A DNA stretch of 64,000 bases from Mycolicibacterium sp. P9-22 (GCF_008329585.1 NZ_NPKP01000001.1:1054001-1118000); one strand, 5' to 3'. Numbered from the stretch's first letter, positions 53,165 to 63,492 are shown. A program made the numbers and translations. Notes: generated from the sequence alone by a model not told the origin.

Positions 53165-53227
53165 CTGTGATGTCCAGGGCGGTTGGTCAGTCGGGTGATC
53201 GGTGGGCGGCCTGTCGGGGCAGGTGCC

Positions 53228-53233
53228 TAGAGT
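53228..53233 (+). promoter_or_regulatory. -10 element of a leaderless polA transcript
   Basis: TAGAGT ends 7 nt before the GTG at 53241; no Shine-Dalgarno sequence is seen in front of that codon. Confidence 0.5.
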
Positions 53234-53240
53234 TGGGTGC

Positions 53241-55970
53241 GTGAGCCCTGCCAAGACTGCCGCCGCGGCACCCGAGAAGAAGCCCGGCACCGACGCAAAA
53301 CCCACGTTGATGCTGCTGGACGGCAACTCGCTGGCGTTCCGCGCGTTCTACGCGCTGCCCGCGGAGAACTTCAAGACCCAGGGCGGGCTGACCACCAATG
53401 CCGTGTACGGGTTCACCGCCATGCTGATCAACCTGCTGCGCGATGAGCAGCCCAGCCATATCGCCGCGGCCTTCGACGTATCGCGGCAGACCTTCCGCAA
53501 GGAGAAGTACCCCGAGTACAAGGAAGGCCGGTCGGCCACCCCCGACGAGTTCCGCGGCCAGATCGACATCACCAAAGAGGTGCTGGTTGCGCTCGGCATC
53601 ACGGTGCTCGCCGAGGAAGGTTTCGAGGCCGACGACATCATCGCCACGCTGGCGACCCAGGCCGAGGACGCCGGCTATCGCGTGCTGGTGGTGACCGGCG
53701 ACCGGGACTCGCTTCAGTTGGTCAGCGATGACGTCACCGTGCTGTACCCGATCAAGGGGGTCAGCGAGCTGACCCGCTTCACCCCGGAGGCCGTGCAGGC
53801 CAAGTACGGCCTCACCCCGGAGCAGTACCCGGATTTCGCCGCCCTGCGCGGTGACCCCAGCGACAACCTGCCGGGCATTCCGGGGGTGGGGGAGAAGACC
53901 GCCACCAAATGGATCGTGGAGCACGGTTCGCTGCAGGCGCTGGTCGACAATGTCGACACCGTCAAGGGCAAGGTCGGGGATGCGTTGCGCGCCAACCTGT
54001 CTTCGGTGGTGCTCAACCGCGAGCTCACCGAGTTGGTGAAGAATGTGCCGCTGCCGCAGACGCCCGACACGCTGCGCATGCTGCCGTGGAACCGCGACCT
54101 TATCCACCGGCTGTTTGACGACCTCGAGTTCCGGGTGCTGCGCGACCGGCTGTTCGACACCCTCGCCTCGGCCGACCCCGAGGTGGACCAGGGCTTCGAC
54201 GTGCGTGGCGGTGCGTTGCAACCCGGTGAACTCGCGGCGTGGCTGTCCGAACACAGCCTGGGTAACCGGTTCGGTATCGCCGTCGTCGGCACCCATCTGG
54301 CGTTCGACGCCGACGCGACGGCACTGGCCATCGTCGCCAACGACGGTGACGGCCGGTACATCGACACCTCCACCCTTCAGCCCGATGACGAGGCGGCGCT
54401 GGCGTCCTGGCTGGCCGATCCCGGGCCACCCAAGGCGCTGCACGAGGCCAAGCTGGCCATGCACGACCTGGAGGGCCGCGGCTGGAAGCTGGCCGGCGTC
54501 ACCTCGGACACCGCACTGGCGGCGTACCTGGTGCGGCCGGGTCAGCGAAGCTTTTCCCTCGACGACCTGTCGCTGCGCTACCTCAAGCGCGAACTGCGGG
54601 CGGACAATCCTGAACAGCAACAGCTTTCGCTGCTGGACGACAATGACGGTGTCGATGAACAGGCCGTGCAGGCGGTACTGCTGCGGGCCGGCGCGGTGAT
54701 GGACCTCGCCGACGCGCTGGACGAGGAACTGGCCCGCATCGACTCCTCGTCGCTGCTCGGTCGGATGGAGCTCCCGGTGCAGCGAGTGCTCGCCGAGCTC
54801 GAAAGCACCGGCATCGCAGTCGATGTGGCATTCCTGCAGGAACTGCAGAGCGAATTCGGAGATCTGATCCGCGACGCCGCCGAGGCCGCCTACGGGGTGA
54901 TCGGCAAGCAGATCAACCTCGGCTCGCCCAAGCAGCTCCAGGTGGTGCTCTTCGACGAGTTGGAGATGCCGAAAACCAAGAAGACCAAGACCGGTTACAC
55001 CACCGATGCCGACGCGCTGCAGGGTCTCTTCGACAAGACCGGGCACCCGTTCCTGCAACATCTGCTGGCGCACCGCGATGCCACCCGGCTCAAGGTCACC
55101 GTCGACGGTCTGCTGAACTCGGTGGCCTCCGACGGCCGTATCCACACCACCTTCAACCAGACCATCGCCGCCACCGGGCGGCTCTCGTCGACCGAGCCCA
55201 ACCTGCAGAACATCCCGATCCGCACCGAGGCCGGCCGCCGCATCCGCGACGGATTTGTGGTGGGTGCGGGTTACGCCGAACTGATGACGGCGGACTACAG
55301 CCAGATCGAGATGCGCATCATGGCGCACCTGTCCCGAGACGAGGGTCTGATCGAGGCCTTCAACACCGGGGAGGACCTGCACTCGTTCGTGGCATCGCGG
55401 GCCTTCGACGTGCCCATCGACGAGGTCACCGCCGAACTGCGCCGCCGGGTCAAGGCGATGTCGTACGGGCTGGCCTACGGTCTGAGCGCCTACGGCCTGT
55501 CAGCTCAGCTGAAGATCAGCACCGAAGAGGCCAAGAATCAGATGGAGCAGTACTTCGACCGTTTCGGCGGGATCCGGGACTACCTGCGCGATGTGGTGGA
55601 CCAGGCCCGCAAAGACGGTTACACCTCAACGGTTCTCGGTCGCCGCCGGTATCTGCCCGAACTGGACAGCAGCAATCGCAACGTCCGCGAGGCCGCCGAA
55701 CGGGCCGCTCTCAACGCCCCCATCCAGGGCAGCGCCGCCGACATCATCAAGGTCGCGATGATCAACGTGGACGACGCGATCAAGGCCGCCGGCCTGAGAT
55801 CCCGGATGCTGTTGCAGGTGCACGACGAACTGCTGTTCGAGGTGGCAGAGGGGGAGCGCGACACGCTCGAGGCGTTGGTGCGGGAGCACATGGGCAACGC
55901 CTACCCGCTCGATGTGCCGCTGGAGGTCTCGGTCGGGTACGGGCGCAGTTGGGACGCCGCGGCGCACTGA
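53241..55970 (+). CDS. polA: DNA polymerase I
   Basis: Repair and Okazaki-fragment polymerase, 909 residues. N-terminal 5'-3' exonuclease/FEN domain (about 20-310: LMLLDGNSLAFRAFYALP, EEGFEADDIIATLA, VVTGDRDSLQL, IPGVGEKTATKW). Middle 3'-5' exonuclease-like domain (about 330-520) lacks the acidic catalytic residues, as in other mycobacterial PolA. C-terminal polymerase: motif A MTADYSQIEMRIMAHLS, motif B RRVKAMSYGLAYGLSAYGLS, motif C LQVHDELLFEVA. The GTG at 53241 is preferred over an upstream in-frame GTG or ATG by the leaderless promoter and by mycobacterial homologues. Ends 26 bp from the convergent PrsW-like gene. Confidence 0.97.
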   Translation: MSPAKTAAAAPEKKPGTDAKPTLMLLDGNSLAFRAFYALPAENFKTQGGLTTNAVYGFTAMLINLLRDEQPSHIAAAFDVSRQTFRKEKYPEYKEGRSATPDEFRGQIDITKEVLVALGITVLAEEGFEADDIIATLATQAEDAGYRVLVVTGDRDSLQLVSDDVTVLYPIKGVSELTRFTPEAVQAKYGLTPEQYPDFAALRGDPSDNLPGIPGVGEKTATKWIVEHGSLQALVDNVDTVKGKVGDALRANLSSVVLNRELTELVKNVPLPQTPDTLRMLPWNRDLIHRLFDDLEFRVLRDRLFDTLASADPEVDQGFDVRGGALQPGELAAWLSEHSLGNRFGIAVVGTHLAFDADATALAIVANDGDGRYIDTSTLQPDDEAALASWLADPGPPKALHEAKLAMHDLEGRGWKLAGVTSDTALAAYLVRPGQRSFSLDDLSLRYLKRELRADNPEQQQLSLLDDNDGVDEQAVQAVLLRAGAVMDLADALDEELARIDSSSLLGRMELPVQRVLAELESTGIAVDVAFLQELQSEFGDLIRDAAEAAYGVIGKQINLGSPKQLQVVLFDELEMPKTKKTKTGYTTDADALQGLFDKTGHPFLQHLLAHRDATRLKVTVDGLLNSVASDGRIHTTFNQTIAATGRLSSTEPNLQNIPIRTEAGRRIRDGFVVGAGYAELMTADYSQIEMRIMAHLSRDEGLIEAFNTGEDLHSFVASRAFDVPIDEVTAELRRRVKAMSYGLAYGLSAYGLSAQLKISTEEAKNQMEQYFDRFGGIRDYLRDVVDQARKDGYTSTVLGRRRYLPELDSSNRNVREAAERAALNAPIQGSAADIIKVAMINVDDAIKAAGLRSRMLLQVHDELLFEVAEGERDTLEALVREHMGNAYPLDVPLEVSVGYGRSWDAAAH

Positions 55971-55996
55971 CGGGCTGCAGGCCGGGAGCCTGGAGC

Positions 55997-57145
55997 TCAG
56001 TGCACCCGGTAACCGGCCAGGTACTGCAGTGACGGCGCGGCGGCTTCCCGCGCCGCGTACACCCGGTAGGACTCTTCGGTCAGCAGTGCCTGCACCCGGT
56101 CGTCGCCGAAGCCACGGTCGATGCGGTCGCGGATGAAGGCCAGCTCGACCACCTGGGTCGCGAAGGCCTTGACGCCCTTGCCGGCGGCCTTGCCGCCGTG
56201 CCGGGAGGCTTCGCCGATCGCCAGCTTGCGGTTGCGGATGCTGCTCAACCAGCTCGCCTCATTGGCGGTGATGAGATTGGCGGCCACCATGTTCGGCAGC
56301 TTGGCGGCGACCACCTGTTGCTCCCGACGCCGACTGCGCACCGCGAGCCAGATCGCCAGCCCGAAGATCGGCATCATCCACAGCAGGTAGACCAGGAAGT
56401 AGGCCTCGATGCCGATCACCGAGGATCCGTTCCACAATGCGTGCATGATCACCGCCGCGATATAGCCCGCCACGATGCACGCGGCCTTGCCGATCACGTG
56501 GCGCTGCTTCAGGGCGAAGTAGACCCCGAGCGCGAGCATCGACAGGAACAGCGAGTGCGCGAAGGGCGCCATGACCAGCCGCAGTGCCGCGGTGACCAGC
56601 GACGCGGCCAGATCCTCGCCGTTGGCGATGTAGAGAATGTCCTCGAACCAGGCGAAACCCGCGCCGACGAGGCCCGCGTACACCAGGCAGTCGGTCAACG
56701 AGTTCAGTTCGTAGCGGCGCCGGCCGGTCATCATGATCAGCAGGAACAGGCCCTTGGCGGCCTCCTCGATCAGCGGGGCCCGCAGCGCGGTCGATTCGAA
56801 GCCCTCCGGCAGTCCGGGGGTGGGCAGGAAGACGGCGTCGGCCCACAACTCCAGGGCCAGTGACAGGATGATCGCGATGGAGGCGCCCCACAGGAACGCC
56901 ATGATCAGCAGCCGGGGCGGTTCGGGTTCCCAGCGGTCCAGCCACAGGTAACAGGCCACCACCACGGCGATCGCGATGCTGGAGAGCACGAATCCGATGG
57001 TCGCGCCCACCGGGTTGGTCGCGGTCAACAGGATCATCAGCAGGCCGACGATGACGCTGAGCCCGATGATCACCGCCAGCGGCGCGCCGGCCTTGCGGAC
57101 GGTCGGCGGCCAGGTGGGCAGCTGGGGGTGCGGAGGTTGCGGCAT
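55997..57145 (-). CDS. PrsW-like intramembrane metalloprotease
   Basis: About 382 residues. Eight or so membrane helices (about 25-300) followed by a basic cytoplasmic C-terminal domain of about 80 residues. PrsW-family motifs are visible: the EE-x-x-K of LIEEAAKGLFLLIMM, the F-x-x-x-E of GFAWFEDILYIANG, His of FAHSLFLSM and H-x-x-W of VIMHALWNGS. Bacterial PrsW proteins cleave membrane anti-sigma factors. Start is uncertain: ATG 57145 (MPQPPHPQ), GTG 57154 or TTG 57181 are in frame. Lies between polA and rpsA, convergent with polA. Confidence 0.85.
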   Translation of the reverse strand: MPQPPHPQLPTWPPTVRKAGAPLAVIIGLSVIVGLLMILLTATNPVGATIGFVLSSIAIAVVVACYLWLDRWEPEPPRLLIMAFLWGASIAIILSLALELWADAVFLPTPGLPEGFESTALRAPLIEEAAKGLFLLIMMTGRRRYELNSLTDCLVYAGLVGAGFAWFEDILYIANGEDLAASLVTAALRLVMAPFAHSLFLSMLALGVYFALKQRHVIGKAACIVAGYIAAVIMHALWNGSSVIGIEAYFLVYLLWMMPIFGLAIWLAVRSRRREQQVVAAKLPNMVAANLITANEASWLSSIRNRKLAIGEASRHGGKAAGKGVKAFATQVVELAFIRDRIDRGFGDDRVQALLTEESYRVYAAREAAAPSLQYLAGYRVH

Positions 57146-57364
57146 CGCGGGCACCTGAGGAGGGTAACCATGCTTGGGCAACGGGGACCGGGTTTGTCCA
57201 GCGTGTACCCGTTCTAGTACCCTTGAGCAGTACCTGTGTGCCCAGTCATGTCCCGGGCCCCGCGGGCACACCGCACATCCGGGCACCTATGCTGAACAGC
57301 CCTGTGTGCAGCACAAACACAAAAACTGTCCCTACGATTAAAACTGTCCGGAGCAACCCACCAC

Positions 57365-58810
57365 ATGCCAAGTCCCTCCGTTACGTCCCCGCAAGTTGCC
57401 GTCAACGACATCGGCTCTGCGGAGGATTTCCTCGCCGCCATCGACAAGACGATCAAGTACTTCAACGATGGCGACATCGTCGAAGGGACCATCGTCAAGG
57501 TGGACCGCGATGAGGTCCTGCTCGATATCGGCTACAAGACCGAAGGCGTCATTCCTTCGCGCGAACTCTCCATCAAGCACGACGTCGACCCCAACGAGGT
57601 CGTTTCCGTGGGCGATGAGGTCGAGGCCCTCGTTCTCACCAAGGAGGACAAAGAAGGCCGCTTGATCCTGTCCAAGAAGCGGGCTCAGTACGAGCGCGCC
57701 TGGGGCACCATCGAGGAACTCAAGGAGAAGGACGAGGCCGTCAAGGGCACCGTCATCGAGGTCGTCAAGGGCGGCCTGATCCTCGACATCGGCCTGCGCG
57801 GCTTCCTGCCCGCATCGCTGGTGGAGATGCGCCGCGTTCGCGATCTTCAGCCGTACATCGGCAAGGAGATCGAGGCCAAGATCATCGAGCTCGACAAGAA
57901 CCGCAACAACGTGGTGCTTTCGCGCCGCGCATGGCTGGAGCAGACCCAGTCCGAGGTTCGCAGCGAGTTCCTCAACCAGCTGACCAAGGGCGCCATCCGC
58001 AAGGGTGTCGTGTCCTCGATCGTCAACTTCGGCGCCTTCGTGGATCTCGGCGGCGTCGACGGCCTGGTGCACGTCTCCGAGCTGTCCTGGAAGCACATCG
58101 ACCACCCGTCCGAGGTTGTCACCGTCGGTGACGAGGTCACCGTGGAGGTCCTCGACGTCGACATGGATCGTGAGCGGGTTTCGCTGTCGCTCAAGGCGAC
58201 CCAGGAAGATCCGTGGCGCCACTTCGCCCGCACCCACGCGATCGGCCAGATCGTGCCGGGCAAGGTCACCAAGCTGGTGCCGTTCGGTGCGTTCGTCCGC
58301 GTCGAAGAGGGCATCGAGGGTCTGGTGCACATCTCGGAGCTGTCCGAGCGCCACGTCGAGGTCCCGGACCAGGTCGTCCAGGTCGGCGACGACGCCATGG
58401 TCAAGGTCATCGACATCGACCTGGAGCGCCGCCGCATCTCGCTGAGCCTCAAGCAGGCCAACGAGGACTACACCGAGGAGTTCGACCCCTCGAAGTACGG
58501 CATGGCCGACAGCTACGACGAGGCCGGGAACTACATCTTCCCCGAGGGCTTCGACGCCGACACCAACGAATGGCTCGAGGGCTTCGACAAGCAGCGCACC
58601 GAATGGGAGGCCCGGTACGCCGAGGCCGAGCGTCGGCACAAGATGCACACCGCGCAGATGGAGAAGTTCGCCGCAGCCGAGGCAGAGGAAGCGGCTCGTC
58701 CGTCGACCTCCAGCAGCTCGTCTCGCCCCGAGGGTGAGTCCGCTGGTGGCTCGCTGGCCAGCGACGCTCAGCTCGCCGCGCTGCGCGAGAAGCTCGCGGG
58801 CAACGCGTAA
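57365..58810 (+). CDS. rpsA: 30S ribosomal protein S1
   Basis: 481 residues with four S1 RNA-binding domains (about 38-107, 123-190, 210-278, 295-364), seen as repeats of G-x-V-x-x-i-v-x-f-GaFVd...SELS-x-rH. E. coli S1 has six; four is normal for actinobacteria. Needed for translation initiation on structured mRNA and a proposed target of pyrazinoic acid. The C-terminal 110 residues are acidic and low in complexity (AEAEEAARPSTSSSSSRPEG). ATG at 57365; upstream region about 220 bp, with TACGAT near 57333 as a possible -10. Terminator follows at 58836. Confidence 0.97.
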   Translation: MPSPSVTSPQVAVNDIGSAEDFLAAIDKTIKYFNDGDIVEGTIVKVDRDEVLLDIGYKTEGVIPSRELSIKHDVDPNEVVSVGDEVEALVLTKEDKEGRLILSKKRAQYERAWGTIEELKEKDEAVKGTVIEVVKGGLILDIGLRGFLPASLVEMRRVRDLQPYIGKEIEAKIIELDKNRNNVVLSRRAWLEQTQSEVRSEFLNQLTKGAIRKGVVSSIVNFGAFVDLGGVDGLVHVSELSWKHIDHPSEVVTVGDEVTVEVLDVDMDRERVSLSLKATQEDPWRHFARTHAIGQIVPGKVTKLVPFGAFVRVEEGIEGLVHISELSERHVEVPDQVVQVGDDAMVKVIDIDLERRRISLSLKQANEDYTEEFDPSKYGMADSYDEAGNYIFPEGFDADTNEWLEGFDKQRTEWEARYAEAERRHKMHTAQMEKFAAAEAEEAARPSTSSSSSRPEGESAGGSLASDAQLAALREKLAGNA

Positions 58811-58835
58811 CAAAGACACTCTTCGCCGAGTGAAG

Positions 58836-58877
58836 CCGCGCAGCACGTCCTCACGGATGTGCTGCGCGGTTCTTTTT
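58836..58877 (+). terminator. Intrinsic terminator after rpsA
   Basis: 11-bp perfect stem CCGCGCAGCAC/GTGCTGCGCGG, 12-nt loop, then TTCTTTTT. Ends the rpsA transcript; the coaE gene begins 20 bp later and so needs its own promoter or read-through. Confidence 0.88.
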
Positions 58878-58897
58878 GTACCTGCTAGGGGAGTGTC

Positions 58898-60070
58898 ATG
58901 CTGAGAATCGGACTGACCGGTGGAATCGGGGCCGGCAAGTCGACGGTGTCATCGACGTTCAGTGAGCTCGGCGGCATCGTCGTCGACGGCGACGTCATCG
59001 CCCGGGAGGTGGTCGAACCCGGGACCGAAGGCCTCGCCAAACTGGTCGACGCGTTCGGGCGGGACATACTGCACGTCGACGGTGCGCTCAACCGTCCCGC
59101 GCTGGCGGCCGTCGCGTTCAGCGACGAGGAGAAGCGCCAGACGCTGAACGGCATCGTGCATCCCCTCGTCGCGCACCGCCGCTCCGAACTCATCGAACGC
59201 GCAGCCATGGACCAGGAAAGTCCAGTGATCATCGAGGACATCCCGCTGCTGGTCGAATCCCAGATGGCGCCGATGTTCCCGCTGGTCATCGTGGTCAACG
59301 CCGACGCCGAGCTGCGCGTCAAGCGGCTCATCGAGTACCGCGGTTTCACCGAGCAGGATGCCCGGGCCCGGATCGCGGCGCAGGCCACCGAGGAGCAGCG
59401 CCGCGCCGTTGCCGATGTGTGGCTGGACAACTCGGGCAGCGCCGGCGCATTGGTGGAGCAGGCCCGCGGTCTGTGGCACGACCGCATCATGCCGTTCGCG
59501 CACAATCTGCGGCTCGGGCAACCGGTTCGCGTGGAGCCGACCGTGGTGCCGTCCGATCCCAGCTGGCCGGATCAGGCCCGCAGGATCGTGGCCCGGCTGC
59601 AGACCACCTGCGGGCACCGGGCCGTCCGGGTCGACCACATCGGTTCCACCGCGGTGCCCGGGCTGGACGCCAAGGATGTCATCGATGTGCAGGTCACCGT
59701 TGCGTCGCTGGAGGTTGCCGACGAGCTTGCCGACGTGTTGCTGGCCGCCGGGTATCCGCGGGTTTTCGACATCACCGCCGATAACCCGCATTCGGCGGAT
59801 ACTGCCGTGTGGCGCAAGAGGTTCCACGCCTCGGCGGATCCCGGTCGGCCGACGCACGTGCACATCAGGGTCGACGGCTGGCCGAATCAGCGGTTCGCGT
59901 TGTTGTGCGTCGACTGGCTAACCGCGAATCCCGGTGTGCAGCAGGACTATCTGGCGGCCAAGCACGCTGCCCTACGCACACCCGATTACGCCGAGGCCAA
60001 GGAACCGTGGTTCCTCGATGCCTACCGGCGCGCCTGGGAATGGGCCGAAACCACCGGCTGGCGTCCCTGA
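58898..60070 (+). CDS. coaE: Dephospho-CoA kinase fused to GrpB/UPF0157 domain
   Basis: 390 residues. N-terminal half (1-200) is dephospho-CoA kinase, last step of CoA synthesis: Walker A LTGGIGAGKSTVS, core IVVDGDVIAREVVEPG, lid region YRGFTEQDARARIAAQ. The C-terminal half (about 205-385) is a GrpB/UPF0157 nucleotidyltransferase-like domain: RVDHIGSTAVPGLDAKDVID...VQVTV, and HVHIRVDGWPNQRFALLCVD. The same fusion occurs in other mycobacteria, where the second domain may stabilise the kinase. ATG at 58898, preceded by AGGGGAG. Convergent with a secreted-protein gene. Confidence 0.96.
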   Translation: MLRIGLTGGIGAGKSTVSSTFSELGGIVVDGDVIAREVVEPGTEGLAKLVDAFGRDILHVDGALNRPALAAVAFSDEEKRQTLNGIVHPLVAHRRSELIERAAMDQESPVIIEDIPLLVESQMAPMFPLVIVVNADAELRVKRLIEYRGFTEQDARARIAAQATEEQRRAVADVWLDNSGSAGALVEQARGLWHDRIMPFAHNLRLGQPVRVEPTVVPSDPSWPDQARRIVARLQTTCGHRAVRVDHIGSTAVPGLDAKDVIDVQVTVASLEVADELADVLLAAGYPRVFDITADNPHSADTAVWRKRFHASADPGRPTHVHIRVDGWPNQRFALLCVDWLTANPGVQQDYLAAKHAALRTPDYAEAKEPWFLDAYRRAWEWAETTGWRP

Positions 60071-60074
60071 AGCG

Positions 60075-60638
60075 TCACGCCGCGGGCGCCGCCTCCGAGG
60101 CGGGCTGCGGCGGGTAGTCCGGCGGTGCTGCGGTGTCGGGGGCCGGAACGGGGAGCCCGATCGCCGGATTATCAAGCGGTGCACCGCATTGCAGCACCCC
60201 GTACAGCGGGTCGTCCTTGGCGCGGAACAGTCGCGGGGCGATGAACTGGTCGGCCTGCGCGACGATCTGGTCATCGACCAGGATCTCGCAGTGCAGGTTC
60301 GAGCCGTACGGCCACTGGATGGACAGTTCCATCCCGGCCAGGTTCGGGTCGGACATCACCGTGTTCACCTCGAACGTCTGGCCCGGAAGCATCGTCGGCT
60401 GTTCGCTGTTCACGTTGTGGTCGTCGGCCTTGTACGCGACGACGGCGCCGCGCGAGGTGCCGTCCGCACGAGCCCGGTAGGTGACGTTGTGCAGCAACCC
60501 GGGGGCGGGCTCGATCACTTCGGGCTGGGCCGGGTCGGCATCGGGTTCGGCATGGGCGGGTGCGGCTACCAGTTGGGCCGCGAACAGCAAGGTGGCTGCC
60601 GCAGCAGCAGCCACTCCTGCACGCCTGGTGACACTCAT
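60075..60638 (-). CDS. Secreted protein of unknown function
   Basis: 187 residues. Cleavable signal peptide (1-30, ...LFAAQLVAAPAHAEP, cleavage likely after AHA). Mature part has two cysteines (LHCEIL, LQCGAPL) that could pair, with a beta-rich core (LSIQWPYGSNLHCEILVDDQ), and a Pro/Ala-rich C-terminus. No family recognised. ATG at 60638 overlaps the DUF402 stop by 4 bp, so it is co-transcribed with it. Confidence 0.8.
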   Translation of the reverse strand: MSVTRRAGVAAAAAATLLFAAQLVAAPAHAEPDADPAQPEVIEPAPGLLHNVTYRARADGTSRGAVVAYKADDHNVNSEQPTMLPGQTFEVNTVMSDPNLAGMELSIQWPYGSNLHCEILVDDQIVAQADQFIAPRLFRAKDDPLYGVLQCGAPLDNPAIGLPVPAPDTAAPPDYPPQPASEAAPAA

Positions 60639-61153
60639 GATCGTGACTTTACCGCTCGCCAGGTCAGCGTCACATCGTGCGCGTTCAGCCAGCGATCAAG
60701 GTCATAGTCGTATCTGGCCAGACCGTCCACCGTGGCAACGGCCGTCGCGACGGCCTGTTCTGCGCTTGCCCTGTCGAGCAGGCCCTCCGAGACGGCGGCG
60801 AGCAGTTCGTCGATATCGGTCACCTCGACGTCACGGCCGGTGCGTAGCACGAGGTCCAGATAGTGATCCTCGGCCTGCCAGACCTCTGGACCGGCGGTGT
60901 ACCGCCCGATATCAAGGTAAAAATCCTGGTCGCGTTCGTACCCGACGTTGAAATGGAACACCGTGGCCCGCAGGTTCAGCGCGGGCAGCAGCCAGGTCTC
61001 CAGATAATGGAACTGCGCGCGCCCCGGTGCCGGCCGGGCCATATAGAGGCCCCAGGGCTGCACGGCGAACTCCTCGACATCGCGCACGACGCCCTTGGGG
61101 TCGATGTTGGTGCGGGCACCGAGATCGAAAGTCTCGCGTTTGGGTGGGTGCAC
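60635..61153 (-). CDS. DUF402 family protein (Rv1632c-like)
   Basis: 172 residues. DUF402 core (about 20-140): [38 protein letters not shown] and the [20 protein letters not shown] acidic stretch, which in relatives binds metal and hydrolyses nucleoside phosphates; activity unproven here. GTG at 61153 ([16 protein letters not shown]). Divergent from uvrB. Same position as Rv1632c in M. tuberculosis. Confidence 0.88.
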   Translation of the reverse strand: MHPPKRETFDLGARTNIDPKGVVRDVEEFAVQPWGLYMARPAPGRAQFHYLETWLLPALNLRATVFHFNVGYERDQDFYLDIGRYTAGPEVWQAEDHYLDLVLRTGRDVEVTDIDELLAAVSEGLLDRASAEQAVATAVATVDGLARYDYDLDRWLNAHDVTLTWRAVKSRS

Positions 61154-61300
61154 GGTTTCACCGCCGCCGGCGCGGGTCCGGGGCCGCGACCAGCGGGATC
61201 AGGCCCGGTGGGCGCAATGCGATGCGTGCGGGTTCCGGCACGGCGTCACCGTAGCGTGCCCGCGACGCCGGCGGGGAATGAACTTGTCGGACCGCACGCT

Positions 61301-61306
61301 TAACCT
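61301..61306 (+). promoter_or_regulatory. -10 element of a probable leaderless uvrB transcript
   Basis: TAACCT ends 7 nt before the ATG at 61314. The same bases include a weak GGAG, so a short-leader start cannot be excluded. Confidence 0.4.
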
Positions 61307-61313
61307 GGAGACC

Positions 61314-63488
61314 ATGGCTTTCGCGACCGAACACCCCGTGCTGGCGCAGTCGGAGTACCGGCCCGCCGCCGATGCCGTAGACGGCGTGGTCCGTGCAGGT
61401 GGGCATTTCGAGGTGGTCAGCGATTACGAGCCGGCCGGCGATCAGCCCGCCGCGATCGCGGACCTGGAGCGTCGGGTGCGTGCCGGTGAGCGTGACATCG
61501 TGCTGTTGGGCGCCACCGGCACCGGAAAGTCGGCCACCACAGCCTGGCTCATCGAGAAGCTGCAGCGCCCCACCCTGGTGATGGCCCCCAACAAGACACT
61601 GGCCGCCCAGCTGGCCAACGAACTGCGGGAGATGTTGCCGCACAACGCCGTCGAATACTTCGTGTCCTACTACGACTACTACCAGCCGGAAGCGTACATC
61701 GCGCAGACCGACACCTATATCGAGAAGGACAGCTCGATCAACGACGATGTCGAGCGGCTGCGGCACTCGGCGACCTCCAGCCTGCTGTCCCGCCGCGATG
61801 TCGTCGTGGTCGCCTCGGTGTCCTGCATCTACGGCCTGGGCACCCCGCAGTCGTACCTGGACCGGTCGGTCGAGCTGAAGGTGGGCGACGAGGTGCCCCG
61901 GGACGGCCTCTTGCGCCTGCTCGTGGACGTCCAGTACGACCGCAACGACATCGCGTTCACCCGCGGTTCCTTCCGGGTGCGCGGCGACACGGTCGAGATC
62001 ATCCCCGCCTACGAGGAACTGGCGATACGCATCGAGTTCTTCGGGGACGAGGTCGAAGCGCTGTACTACCTGCACCCGCTCACCGGCGATGTCGTGCGCA
62101 AGGTGGACTCGGTCCGGATCTTCCCCGCCACCCACTACGTGGCCGGGCCGGATCGGATGGCCACGGCGATCTCCAGCATCGAAGCCGAGCTCGAGGGCCG
62201 ATTGGCCGAACTGGAGGGCCAGGGCAAGCTGCTGGAGGCGCAGCGGCTGCGGATGCGCACCAACTATGACCTGGAGATGATGAAGCAGGTCGGGTTCTGC
62301 TCGGGCATCGAGAACTACTCCCGTCACATCGACGGCCGCGGCGCGGGAACGGCGCCCGCCACGTTGATCGACTACTTCCCGGAGGACTTCCTGCTCGTCA
62401 TCGACGAGTCACATGTCACGGTGCCGCAGATCGGCGGGATGTACGAGGGCGACATGTCCCGCAAGCGCAACCTGGTGGACTTCGGCTTCCGGCTGCCGTC
62501 GGCTGTCGACAACCGCCCGCTGACCTGGGAAGAGTTCGCGTCCAGGATCGGTCAGACGGTGTATCTGTCGGCGACGCCGGGAAACTACGAGATGGCCCAG
62601 GCCGGCGGCGAGTTCGTCGAGCAGGTGATCCGCCCGACCGGGCTGGTCGATCCCCAGGTGCACGTGAAGCCCACCAAGGGCCAGATCGACGACCTGATCG
62701 GCGAGATCCGGCTGCGCACCGAGCGCGACGAGCGGGTGCTGGTCACCACCCTCACCAAGAAAATGGCAGAAGACCTCACCGATTACCTGCTGGAGATGGG
62801 TATCCGGGTGCGCTACCTGCACTCGGAGGTCGACACGCTGCGCCGCGTGGAACTGCTCCGGCAGCTGCGCCTGGGTGAATACGACGTACTGGTCGGCATC
62901 AACCTGCTCCGCGAGGGACTCGACCTGCCCGAGGTGTCGCTGGTGGCCATCCTGGACGCCGACAAGGAAGGCTTCCTGCGGTCCCCGCGCAGCCTGATCC
63001 AGACCATCGGCCGCGCGGCCCGGAATGTGTCCGGCGAGGTCCACATGTACGCCGACAAGATCACCGATTCGATGAGAGAGGCGATCGACGAGACCGATCG
63101 CCGCCGCGCCAAGCAGATCGCCTACAACAAGGCGCACGGCGTCGATCCACAGCCGCTGCGCAAGAAGATCGCCGACATCCTTGATCAGGTGTACCGCGAA
63201 GCCGATGACACCGAGGCCACCGTGGACGTCGGCGGGTCGGGACGCAACTCATCGCGTGGTCGCCGCGCCCAGGGCGAGCCGGGCCGCGCGGTCAGCGCCG
63301 GGATCGTCGAGGGACGCGATACCGCGAACATGCCGCGGGCCGAACTGGCCGACCTGATCAAGGATCTCACCGAGCAGATGATGACGGCCGCCCGCGATCT
63401 CCAGTTCGAGCTCGCCGCGCGTATCCGTGACGAGATTCAGGATCTGAAGAAGGAACTGCGCGGGATGGACGCCGCCGGCCTGAAATAG
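61314..63488 (+). CDS. uvrB: Excinuclease ABC subunit B
   Basis: DNA damage-verifying helicase of nucleotide excision repair, 724 residues. Walker [21 protein letters not shown] (about residue 65), DNA-clamping beta-hairpin [20 protein letters not shown], helicase motif [15 protein letters not shown], motif [22 protein letters not shown] and [10 protein letters not shown]-terminal UVR domain (about 680-715) for UvrC contact. ATG at 61314 with leaderless spacing; another ATG at 61278 and the in-frame GTG at 61395 (start used in some mycobacteria) are alternatives. Ends 42 bp before an MFS gene. Confidence 0.97.
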   Translation: MAFATEHPVLAQSEYRPAADAVDGVVRAGGHFEVVSDYEPAGDQPAAIADLERRVRAGERDIVLLGATGTGKSATTAWLIEKLQRPTLVMAPNKTLAAQLANELREMLPHNAVEYFVSYYDYYQPEAYIAQTDTYIEKDSSINDDVERLRHSATSSLLSRRDVVVVASVSCIYGLGTPQSYLDRSVELKVGDEVPRDGLLRLLVDVQYDRNDIAFTRGSFRVRGDTVEIIPAYEELAIRIEFFGDEVEALYYLHPLTGDVVRKVDSVRIFPATHYVAGPDRMATAISSIEAELEGRLAELEGQGKLLEAQRLRMRTNYDLEMMKQVGFCSGIENYSRHIDGRGAGTAPATLIDYFPEDFLLVIDESHVTVPQIGGMYEGDMSRKRNLVDFGFRLPSAVDNRPLTWEEFASRIGQTVYLSATPGNYEMAQAGGEFVEQVIRPTGLVDPQVHVKPTKGQIDDLIGEIRLRTERDERVLVTTLTKKMAEDLTDYLLEMGIRVRYLHSEVDTLRRVELLRQLRLGEYDVLVGINLLREGLDLPEVSLVAILDADKEGFLRSPRSLIQTIGRAARNVSGEVHMYADKITDSMREAIDETDRRRAKQIAYNKAHGVDPQPLRKKIADILDQVYREADDTEATVDVGGSGRNSSRGRRAQGEPGRAVSAGIVEGRDTANMPRAELADLIKDLTEQMMTAARDLQFELAARIRDEIQDLKKELRGMDAAGLK

Positions 63489-63492
63489 ATCC

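Noticed and set aside
53187..55382. 731-codon open frame on the strand opposite polA
   Set aside because: It is a GC-bias shadow of polA: the sequence is His/Gly/Val/Gln-rich without domains, while the plus strand has all PolA motifs.
53241..55970. Loss of proofreading residues in PolA
   Set aside because: Known for mycobacterial PolA, not special to this genome.
57365..58810. Ribosomal protein S1 with four instead of six domains
   Set aside because: Normal for actinobacteria.
58898..60070. CoaE-GrpB fusion as a novel architecture
   Set aside because: The same fusion is known in other mycobacteria and related actinobacteria.
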